Assembly (NCBI RefSeq): GCF_001907195.1
Contig: NZ_LVWA01000004.1
Location: 372,001-436,000, forward strand
DNA length: 64,000 bases
Direction: 5' to 3'
Origin: Pontibacter flavimaris
Lineage (GTDB): Bacteria; Bacteroidota; Bacteroidia; Cytophagales; Hymenobacteraceae
Of the stretch, positions 22,801-29,162 are shown piece after piece (within the stretch, counting starts at the first letter, position 1; the number at the start of each line of letters is the position of its first letter). The translations under genes and the position numbers were made by a program. Under the pieces are notes generated by a model, which did no database searches, was not told the origin of the DNA, and was given only the letters and a program-made list of their open reading frames with translations.

Positions 22801-24867
22801 GTGCCCGCAATGCCGGGACCTATCACCGGAAACACGGTTACCTGTGCAGGCGGCACTTACACGTTCAGCATAGATGCCGTGAAAGATGCTTACAAGTATA
22901 ACTGGTCTTTCCCGGAGGGATGGCAGGTGGTAGAGGACAACGGCACCTCGATCAGTGTGATAACAAACGGAACGGGCGGCACGGTGCGTGTAACGGCTGA
23001 GAACGGCTGCGGGCCTGGCGGAGCGCAAACCCTGCAGGTAACCCCGACCAATACAGCTCCTCCCACACCGGAGGCTATACTTGGCAACGTGGATGTATGT
23101 GCCGGCACGGAGGCTGTTTTCTCGGTGAAGGAAGTAAACGGGGCCTCCAGCTATACCTGGGAAGTGCCGAAGGGCTGGAAAATAGTTACGGGTCAGGGCA
23201 CGGCAAGTATAACCGTGCTGGTAGGCACCGCCGCCGGAACCATCAGCGTAACCAGCAAGAACGACTGCGGCGACAGCGGCACCATCTCAAGGGATCTGAT
23301 CCTGAACACTGCTCCTCCTGCTACGCCAGGTGAGATATCGGGCTCTGCACAAGTATGTACCAGCACAACTGCAACGTACACCATCGCCCCCGTAAACACG
23401 GCTTATACCTATACCTGGGATGTGCCGGAAGGCTGGAAGATTGTCTCTGGGCAGGGTACCGAAACGATTGAGGTATTGGTTGGGTCAGCCGCCGGTGAGG
23501 TAACCGTGATTGCCGGTAACAGCTGCGGCGAGAGCGGAATGGCTAAACTGGCCGTGGACGTGGCAGACAATACACCGATCGCACCGGGCGCCATCACAGG
23601 TCCTGCGACAAGCTTCTGCGAGGGAACCCCAGGCTTAACCTACAGCATAGAGCCGATAAATGGCGCAACCTCTTACAACTGGACCGTGCCAACCGACTGG
23701 AAAATCACGGCGGGTCAGGGCACAACCAGCATCACGGTAACAGCAGGAGCCGAAGCCGGAGAAGTAGCCGTAACCGCCACGAACGCCTGCGGCAACGGAG
23801 GCACGGCCCTGAAGAATGTCATGTCACAGACTACGCCGCTGACACCGGAAATATCCCTGGGATCTATTAACCCTTGCCAAGGAGTTACGACAACCTATAG
23901 TGTTACAGCCAGCGCAGCCGGTAACGTGGACACTTACATCTGGGAAGTGCCAACCGGCTGGAAGATCGTGTCGGGCCACAACACCAGCACCATTGAGGTG
24001 CTTGTGAACGGCACTGCCGGGAAGATCAGGGTGACGGCGAAGAACAGCTGCTCGGAGAGTGGCACTGCCGAAATGGATGTAACGCCTTCACCAGCCTTGC
24101 CGGAGACACCAAGCGCCATAGTGGGCACTCCGGAAGTATGCGCCGGCACAACCGTATCCTACAGCGTGCAGAACCCATCCGTTGGGGCAACTTACGAGTG
24201 GACGGTGCCGGAGGGCTGGCAGATCGTTTCGGGCCAGGGCAAAGCCACCATTACAGTCGTAACGGCTGCCGGAACCGGGGTGGTAACCGTAACAGGCGTG
24301 AATGGCTGCGGTACGACAGACCCGGCATCGCTGAACGTGGCGGCCATGCCAGCTGAGGGCATCACCAGTATAAAAGACACCAGCACGCCGTGCGTGGGCC
24401 TGAGCTATGAAGTGGAGCCGGTGCCAGGGGCTACTACCTATACCTGGACGGTGCCGGCAGGCTGGACGATCACCTCCGGTCAGGGCACGACTACCATCAT
24501 GGTAACGGCAGGCTTTGGCAGTGGCGACATCTCGGTGGTGGCCAGCAACGGCGGCTGTGCCGATGAGCCGGTGTACTACACGCCGGATGCGACCTTCGCG
24601 AACAGCGAGCTGCACTTCCCGAACGTGTTCTCGCCTAACAGCGACGGCACGCACGACCTGTGGGAGATCCGCAACCTCACCAACTATCCTGACAACGAAG
24701 TAACGATCATAAACCGCTGGGGCAACCAGGTATACCACAGTAAGTCTTACAAGAACAACTGGAGCGGCGATAACCTGAGCGAGGGCACCTACTTCTACGT
24801 GGTGCGCGTGAAGCTCTGCGACGGGCAGGACAAAATGTTTAAAGGGTACGTGATGATAGTAAGGTAA
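19867..24867 (+). CDS. Giant T9SS adhesin with N-terminal ice-binding-like (DUF3494) domain and 14 Ig/PKD-like repeats
   Basis: 1666 residues. Signal peptide 1-25 (VGAFAQ). Residues about 27-236 match the DUF3494 ice-binding fold: SVSNTGKTVVQGKVGV, TGF, SPGVYDINGSATL, NPVFIIRVKGDLT, GNIFSTGTITMNYGARLRGR. Then a DUF11-like module (YAFGEKLTYIIKVRNNGP), then 14 units of about 75-85 residues from about 365 to 1560, most built on the pattern C...TYSI...Y.WTVP.GW.IVSGQGT..I.V.AG...G...V.A.N.CG, with one Cys near each end. The last about 90 residues are a type B T9SS sorting domain (FPNVFSPNSDGTHDLWEI, NRWGNQVY). Likely a surface fibre; DUF3494 may bind ice or another ligand. A SprF gene follows after 4 bp. 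Confidence 0.88.
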   Translation: MRSWLEKVILLVVCFCVVAVGAFAQTAPTLGAMYEFGALASQSVSNTGKTVVQGKVGVANGSITGFVPELNAEGTAVRGVHRNEEPAKQAVKDALAAMSYMGGLTAKGTISGNLSGATISPGVYDINGSATLDDGSVLKLDGGTEQNPVFIIRVKGDLTIGQVEKYELKNAVGINLYWLVEGNVIVRSGGSARGNIFSTGTITMNYGARLRGRIIAPTTGGSISIENSSLNHPTDLAVSLSMLPSASGDDKYAFGEKLTYIIKVRNNGPVNATNVKVPLGQLIGTRLGHSSTMQERTSYNAEINTVVVSELKYQEEVTITVEARADQAGPWTSLVSVSWQDIDEVGFNDSSFASFCVLLSETSEITGPTEVCKGDVLTYKIEKVAGATYYEWTASNGLEVKVLGTAGEALAVEVTVSRNQDFPGSAAWITVTPGNNCGPGPSRTINIKIQSDVPQQPGPITGPDALCRGTTEATYSIAPVENATSYNWVLPSGWAFISGQGTTEIVVKPGDNSGDVQVTAVNACGASEPQTKYLQVDDATPDAPSEIIGTIQGCVDATVPYEVPAVPTATEYTWTIAAPAGSGWAIVSGQGTRQVTVKVGNTPADIAVVAKNGCGVSEPVTKHVEPVSSPSPAPGAITGDVNTCINQTGLAYSVEPVPAATRYEWTVPAGWEIVSGQGTTNIIVNAKDNGGDITVVAWNDCGPSNPTVLTVVPVEDVPLQPGPISGSQYGCVGGTTTYSIAAIEGVNSYNWTVPAGWTIVSGQGTTAIEVQTGENSGKITVSALNGCGTGAASELTVVPQTEPPLPPAPINGPGEVCEGQAGYEFSVNPIAGVNVYTWTVPTGWTITAGQGTNKITVTAGDTAGEVTVKGENDCGEGTAAAVNVTVVPSPPDQPGAISGPPSVCVGQQNVEYSIDPVAFASNYIWSVGQGAGWQIVSGQGTTGIVVKVGSEPTVITVQAENACGITGETQLTTIMTEEVPAMPGPITGNTVTCAGGTYTFSIDAVKDAYKYNWSFPEGWQVVEDNGTSISVITNGTGGTVRVTAENGCGPGGAQTLQVTPTNTAPPTPEAILGNVDVCAGTEAVFSVKEVNGASSYTWEVPKGWKIVTGQGTASITVLVGTAAGTISVTSKNDCGDSGTISRDLILNTAPPATPGEISGSAQVCTSTTATYTIAPVNTAYTYTWDVPEGWKIVSGQGTETIEVLVGSAAGEVTVIAGNSCGESGMAKLAVDVADNTPIAPGAITGPATSFCEGTPGLTYSIEPINGATSYNWTVPTDWKITAGQGTTSITVTAGAEAGEVAVTATNACGNGGTALKNVMSQTTPLTPEISLGSINPCQGVTTTYSVTASAAGNVDTYIWEVPTGWKIVSGHNTSTIEVLVNGTAGKIRVTAKNSCSESGTAEMDVTPSPALPETPSAIVGTPEVCAGTTVSYSVQNPSVGATYEWTVPEGWQIVSGQGKATITVVTAAGTGVVTVTGVNGCGTTDPASLNVAAMPAEGITSIKDTSTPCVGLSYEVEPVPGATTYTWTVPAGWTITSGQGTTTIMVTAGFGSGDISVVASNGGCADEPVYYTPDATFANSELHFPNVFSPNSDGTHDLWEIRNLTNYPDNEVTIINRWGNQVYHSKSYKNNWSGDNLSEGTYFYVVRVKLCDGQDKMFKGYVMIVR

Positions 24868-24871
24868 GGAG

Positions 24872-25840
24872 ATGGAAACGAACGTGAAGGCAATACAGAA
24901 ACTACTCGTGCTGCTAGGCATTGTGCTGGCCCCGGCCGCCTTTGCCCAGCAGGCCCCGCAGTATAGCCAGTACATCTTTAACGAGCTGGTGGTAAACCCG
25001 GCCTATGCCGGCAGTAAGGAGATTCTGAGCATTAACGGCACCTACCGCACCCAGTGGACGGGCCTGCCGGGCGCGCCCACCTCGCAAACCCTGAGCGTGG
25101 ACGGCCCGACCAGCCACAAAAACCTGGGCTGGGGCGTGCACCTGGTGAATGACGAGATCGGGGCGCAGAGCCAGACCTCGGCCTACGGCGCCCTTTCCAC
25201 CCGCATCCGGCTGGATCGCTACTCCGACCTGGCGCTGGGCGTTGCGGTGGGCGCGTCGCAGTATGTGCTGGACGGCACCCGCCTGGACCCGGGAAGCGAA
25301 ATGCCGGACCAGGCCATTCCGGAGGGACGCGTGTCGCAGGTGCTGCCGGATGTGAAAATAGGAGCCTTTTTTAACACCGAGCGCTTTTATGTCGGGCTAT
25401 CGGCAGCCAACCTGGTGCCGTTTAAGGATGATAAGACCGAGATCGCCACACCGCGCCGCCACTTCTTCCTGTCCAGCGGCTACGTGTTCGACCTGAGCCG
25501 GGACATCCGCCTGAAGCCAAGTATACTTATTAAGGAGGATTTCAGAAGCCCGACGGCCGTGGACCTGAACGCTTTCGTGCTGCTGTACAACCGCCTATGG
25601 CTTGGGGCCTCTTACCGCACGGCAGTGCCGATGTTCACCAACCAGGAGATGAAGCAGCTGGACAAGCGGAACGCCGTGGCCCTGATTGCACAAATTTACG
25701 CCACCAAAAAGCTACGGATAGGATATTCTTACGATATTAGCCTCAACGAACTTAAAAACTACTCTAGCCACGAGGTATCGGTGGGTTACTATTTCCTGAA
25801 AAAGAAGTATGGCCGCATCCTCACGCCCCGGAACCTATAG
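24872..25840 (+). CDS. PorP/SprF family T9SS outer membrane protein (second copy)
   Basis: 322 residues, signal peptide to about residue 25 (PAAFAQ), then the family signature PQYSQYIFNELVVNPAYAGS and TQWTGLPGAP. It belongs to the same family as 18382-19341 but is clearly diverged from it. Start ATG 24872, 4 bp after the stop of the giant adhesin, with AAGGAG just before the start codon. Probably the dedicated anchoring partner of that cargo. Confidence 0.92.
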   Translation: METNVKAIQKLLVLLGIVLAPAAFAQQAPQYSQYIFNELVVNPAYAGSKEILSINGTYRTQWTGLPGAPTSQTLSVDGPTSHKNLGWGVHLVNDEIGAQSQTSAYGALSTRIRLDRYSDLALGVAVGASQYVLDGTRLDPGSEMPDQAIPEGRVSQVLPDVKIGAFFNTERFYVGLSAANLVPFKDDKTEIATPRRHFFLSSGYVFDLSRDIRLKPSILIKEDFRSPTAVDLNAFVLLYNRLWLGASYRTAVPMFTNQEMKQLDKRNAVALIAQIYATKKLRIGYSYDISLNELKNYSSHEVSVGYYFLKKKYGRILTPRNL

Positions 25841-25857
25841 TTTAATACCGCCCTTAT

Positions 25858-27831
25858 ATGAAGCGAATTTTTACCCTTGCCCTGGTGCTGGTTCTGCTGG
25901 CCACCTGCAAGAGCCTCCCTGTGCTGGCACAGGACATGAAGCAAGCTGACAAGTACTTTAACAACTTTGAATTTAGCCTGGCCCTGGAGTCCTACAAAAA
26001 GGTGCTGGAGAAGGAGGAGCCGAGCCTGAAGGTGGTGCAGCGCATCGCCGACAGCTACCGGATATTGAACAACAGCAAGGATGCCGAGTTCTGGTACGCG
26101 CAGGCCGTGGCCTTCCCCAACGCTGACCCGGCCAACATTTACCTGTATGCAGAGGCGGCCAAGCGAAACGCCAACTACAGCAAGGCCAAGCAGCTGTTTC
26201 AGGAGTATGCCGACAAGGTGCCGGAGCAGCGCGAGGTAGCCCTGCGCATGGTGGCCTCCTGCGATACGGCCATGAAGTGGATGAAGTTTCCGGAGCCCTA
26301 CGAAATCGCGCAGCTGGAGGCCATTAACTCCGAGAGTGCTGACTTTGGGCCGGTGCGCACCGAGGCGGGCCTGCTTTTCTCCTCAGACAGGCTGGAGGCA
26401 AACAACAAGCGCAACAACTGGACCGGCAACGGCTTTATCCAGATGTACCTGGCTCCGAAGGTAACGGACAGCACCTGGGCAAAGCCGGAGCCACTGCCCT
26501 CTTCCATCAACACCGATTACCACAACGGCCCGGCCGATTACCTGGAGAAAGACAAGACGCTATACTTTACCCGCACCCACGTGGTCAAAAAAAGGGCTGT
26601 GCCAGGCAAGAACTCCGACCCTACCAGCTGGTTTAAGGGAAGTGACAACGGCACGCACACCAACCGCCACGGCATCTACATGTCCAGGTTCAACGGCAAG
26701 AAATGGGAGAAGCCGCAGGCGTTTAAGTATAACAACACCGATGAGTTCTCCATCGGGCACCCGGCCATTACCCCGGACGGGCAGGTTTTATACTTTGTGT
26801 CGGATATGCCCGGAGGCCACGGCGAAACGGATATCTACTACAGCGAGCGCCAGGCGGACGGCTCGTGGGGGCAGCCCACCAATGCGGGCACCGTAATCAA
26901 CACCAGTGGCCGCGAGAGCTTCGCAAGCCTGGGGGAAGACGGCAGTTTATACTTCTCCTCTGACGGGCACATGGGCATGGGCGGCCTCGACCTGTTCAAG
27001 GCCGTGGGCGCGCACAAAGCCTGGACGAAGGTGGAGAACCTGAAGTACCCGCTCAACACCTCGCAGGACGATTTCGGGATACAGGCAGACAGCACGGGCA
27101 GTAAAGGGATGCTTTCCTCGAGCCGCTTCTCCGAAAACGGATTTGACGACATCCTGACCTTTGAGAAGTATGAAGTTCCGTGCATCCTGATAGGCACCAC
27201 CATTGAGAAGCTGGCGCAGGAAGGCACCGTGAAAACCCGCGTGTCGCCGGTTGCGGAGGCCAGGCTGCGGCTGTATGTAAGTGGCAGCGATGAGTTTGTG
27301 GAGGCGGTTTCTGATGCGAAAGGCAGGTTCTCGTTTCCGGTTCTGACCGGCACCAAGTACCTGATCAGGGGCAGCAAGCCGGGCTACCTGGAGCAGGCGG
27401 TAACGTTTACGCCGGAATGCCTCTATAAAACCGACACGGTGCAGGTGGAGTTGATATTTATCCGCAGCGCGCTGAACACGCCGATCGTGATCGAGAATAT
27501 CTACTACGACCTGGATAAGTTCGACATTAAGCCGGAGGCTGCCAAGGAGCTGGATAAACTGGCGCAGACGCTGGAGGTAAATCCGCTCATCCGCATCGAG
27601 CTGAGCTCCCACACCGACAGCCGCCAGACGCACGAGTACAACCAGGTGCTGTCGCAGCTGCGCGCGCAGGCCGCCGTGGATTACCTGGTGTCCAAAGGCA
27701 TCAGCCGCAACAGGCTGGTGGCCAAAGGCTACGGCGAGACCAAGCTCATCAACAAGTGTAAGGACGGCGTAAATTGCCCGGAGCAGCTGCACCAGGAGAA
27801 CCGCCGCACCGAGTTCAAGATTCTGAAATAG
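25858..27831 (+). CDS. PorE-like T9SS-associated OmpA family protein
   Basis: 657 residues in the domain order of PorE: signal peptide (ending about 24, VLAQ), TPR-like helices about 25-135, a PD40/WD40-like propeller about 150-430 (repeated units such as LLFSSDR, LYFSSDGHMGMGGLDLF), a carboxypeptidase-regulatory-like beta domain about 445-530, and a C-terminal OmpA domain (YYDLDKFDIKPEA, LSSHTDSRQTHEYNQVLSQL) that binds peptidoglycan. It may link the T9SS/SprF apparatus to the cell wall. 17 bp after the second SprF gene, so last gene of the cassette, with terminator 27858-27898. Paralogues are common, so it may be a cassette-specific PorE. Confidence 0.87.
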   Translation: MKRIFTLALVLVLLATCKSLPVLAQDMKQADKYFNNFEFSLALESYKKVLEKEEPSLKVVQRIADSYRILNNSKDAEFWYAQAVAFPNADPANIYLYAEAAKRNANYSKAKQLFQEYADKVPEQREVALRMVASCDTAMKWMKFPEPYEIAQLEAINSESADFGPVRTEAGLLFSSDRLEANNKRNNWTGNGFIQMYLAPKVTDSTWAKPEPLPSSINTDYHNGPADYLEKDKTLYFTRTHVVKKRAVPGKNSDPTSWFKGSDNGTHTNRHGIYMSRFNGKKWEKPQAFKYNNTDEFSIGHPAITPDGQVLYFVSDMPGGHGETDIYYSERQADGSWGQPTNAGTVINTSGRESFASLGEDGSLYFSSDGHMGMGGLDLFKAVGAHKAWTKVENLKYPLNTSQDDFGIQADSTGSKGMLSSSRFSENGFDDILTFEKYEVPCILIGTTIEKLAQEGTVKTRVSPVAEARLRLYVSGSDEFVEAVSDAKGRFSFPVLTGTKYLIRGSKPGYLEQAVTFTPECLYKTDTVQVELIFIRSALNTPIVIENIYYDLDKFDIKPEAAKELDKLAQTLEVNPLIRIELSSHTDSRQTHEYNQVLSQLRAQAAVDYLVSKGISRNRLVAKGYGETKLINKCKDGVNCPEQLHQENRRTEFKILK

Positions 27832-27857
27832 CAGCAACAGCAAGTATAAAAGTATGA

Positions 27858-27898
27858 AAGGAGGCCCGCAGCAAGTATGACTGCGGGCCTCCTTTTTT
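27858..27898 (+). terminator. Terminator of the T9SS cassette
   Basis: AAGGAGGCCCGCAG (27858-27871) and CTGCGGGCCTCC (27881-27892) plus six T. The loop is CAAGTATGA, a variant of the over-represented AAGTATA word. Confidence 0.92.
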
Positions 27899-27937
27899 AT
27901 AACTAGAGTGGCTGGTTTTTACCTACCTGCCCCATTT

Positions 27938-27977
27938 CACCCCACCCCACCCCTCCCCTAAAAACAGGAGAGGGAGC
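27938..27977. repeat. Short palindromic repeat, family A, copy 2
   Basis: CACCCCACCCCACCCCTCCCC, TAAAAA, CAGGAGAGGGAG; same element as at the metH stop (6164-6199) and, inverted, at 42231-42270. Confidence 0.8.
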
Positions 27978-28060
27978 TCTATAATTGCTCATACTAAAGT
28001 ATTATTGCATAGTAACCTGTTTCGCGGGGACAATTCGCCACCTGCCTCTACAAGTATGAA

Positions 28061-28090
28061 CCCACCCCCGGCCCCTCCCGAGAGGGGAAT
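28061..28090. repeat. CCCACCCC/GAGGGGAATTT palindromic repeat
   Basis: CCCACCCCCGGCCCCTCCCGAGAGGGGAA; matches the inverted copy at 41898-41934. Confidence 0.65.
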
Positions 28091-28110
28091 TTATACTTGC
28101 CACTTTCTCC

Positions 28111-28180
28111 TGTCATCTCGAATGAAATGAGAGATCTATCGGGGATTCTAAAGAGATCTCTCCCAAAGGTCGAGATGACA
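28111..28180. repeat. 70-bp palindromic element with TGTCATCTCGA ends
   Basis: TGTCATCTCGA (28111-28121) pairs perfectly with TCGAGATGACA (28170-28180), and the inner arms GAGAGATCT (28129-28137) and AGATCTCTC (28154-28162) also pair. It is a two-step hairpin related in design to 51959-52034. Confidence 0.8.
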
Positions 28181-28189
28181 AATAGCTGC

Positions 28190-28448
28190 GGCTATCGAAT
28201 CTGATCCCAGCCTTTGGGTTGAGCGCCTTGTGAGATCCCAGTGCCCTTTAAGGGCATTGCGACCGAAGGGTAGCAAAGGAAGGGAACACAGCGCGATGCC
28301 AAAGTATGAGCCCTCTCGGGCTGGAGAGCACCAAAGTATGAGATGGAACTGTAGGTTAGTGGGAACTATAGGATCAGCAGCAGCCAGTAAGTATAGCTTG
28401 TATCAAGCTGATATAGCGGAGGCAGGTAAAGGCACAAGCGGACGCTTG
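28190..28448 (+). repeat. Modular structured repeat, copy R1
   Basis: Shares with R2 (41501-41840, inverted) and R3 (55942-56287) the blocks GGCTATCGAATCTGAT, CCAGCCTTTGGGTTGAGCGCC, CAGCGCGATGCC and GGATCAGCAGCA, and the closing hairpin ACAAGCG-GA-CGCTTG-CGCCAG (28434-28452). AGCTTG-TAT-CAAGCT (28395-28409) is a further perfect hairpin. No coding capacity is evident. Together with its neighbours it fills most of the 920-bp gap 27832-28751. Confidence 0.75.
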
Positions 28449-28482
28449 CGCCAGCGGAAGTATCATAGCTCAAGTATAAAGA

Positions 28483-28533
28483 GGCACAAGCGGACGCCCC
28501 GAAATGCTCCGGGGCTTTCTAGCTTGCGCCAGC
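28483..28533. repeat. Extra copy of the closing hairpin of the modular repeat, with an internal hairpin
   Basis: GGCACAAGCGGACG at the left and GCTTGCGCCAGC at the right repeat the R1 closing module, but are separated by CCCCG-AAATGCT-CCGGGG, an extra stem-loop placed inside the loop. Confidence 0.6.
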
Positions 28534-28680
28534 AGGAGCTATGAAGTATAAACCGGCAAGTATCAAGTATAAAGTATAGCCAAAGTATAAGTTCGCTCCA
28601 CTTGCAGCAGAAAATAGAAGTTAGGTTTATCAGCTTAAACCTGATCCCTCCCAATTTATTATAGCTTTTCTCTATCTAAC

Positions 28681-28726
28681 TACGAAAATAATCGTAATTA
28701 AATTTCCTATTACGAAACAATTCGTA
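28681..28726. promoter_or_regulatory. Double BlaI-type operator
   Basis: Two 16-bp dyads with identical half sites: TACGAAAATAATCGTA (28681-28696) and TACGAAACAATTCGTA (28711-28726), both TACGA-N6-TCGTA and exactly 30 bp apart, so on the same helix face. A TATACTTG sequence that could be the -7 region follows at once. Two dyads before a blaI-like gene are the expected autoregulatory arrangement. Confidence 0.75.
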
Positions 28727-28772
28727 TATACTTGCAGTACACTACAAGACAGTGCTTAACTACTTATACTTT

Positions 28773-29162
28773 ATGGCTTTACATCAAACACCTAAACCCA
28801 CAGAGTCGGAGCTGGAGATTCTGCAGGTGCTGTGGCAGCATGGCCCCAGCACGGTGCGCTTTGTGCACGAGGAGCTCAGCGAAACCAAGGATGCCGGCTA
28901 TACCACCACCCTCAAGATCATGCAGCTGATGACGGAGAAGGGTATGCTGGAGGCCGACAAATCGAGCCGCTCGCACATCTTCCGGCCGCTGTTGCAGGAA
29001 GAGGACACGCAGCAGCAGCTGCTCGACCGCTTCCTGGATACGGCCTTTCGGGGCTCGGCCAGCAAACTGGTCATGCAGGCGCTGGGCAACAGCCGCGCCT
29101 CTAAGGAAGAACTCGACGAGATTAGAAACCTGTTAGATAAACTGGAAGGAGGTACCCAATGA
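28773..29162 (+). CDS. BlaI/MecI/CopY family transcriptional repressor
   Basis: 129-residue winged-helix repressor from ATG 28773 (MALHQTPKPTESELEILQ); a GTG at 28752 would add seven residues. The helix-turn-helix covers about residues 10-75 (PTESELEILQVLWQHGP; YTTTLKIMQLMTEKGML), with a C-terminal dimerisation helix set (QLLDRFLDTAFRGSASKLV). It overlaps the M56 peptidase gene by 4 bp (ATGA), so the two are translationally coupled, as in BlaI-BlaR1. The double dyad upstream implies it represses its own operon until the peptidase inactivates it (family knowledge). Confidence 0.92.
   Translation: MALHQTPKPTESELEILQVLWQHGPSTVRFVHEELSETKDAGYTTTLKIMQLMTEKGMLEADKSSRSHIFRPLLQEEDTQQQLLDRFLDTAFRGSASKLVMQALGNSRASKEELDEIRNLLDKLEGGTQ

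Noticed and set aside
24088..24975. 295-residue open frame antisense to the end of the giant adhesin
   Set aside because: It crosses the boundary of two well-supported plus-strand genes and shows only the inverse of their repeats.
26947..27843. 298-residue open frame antisense to the PorE-like gene
   Set aside because: The sense frame carries an OmpA domain; the antisense frame has no domain.
28230..28544. 104-residue plus-strand frame in the repeat island
   Set aside because: It lies wholly inside the modular repeat R1 and its neighbours; the frame is not kept in R2 or R3.
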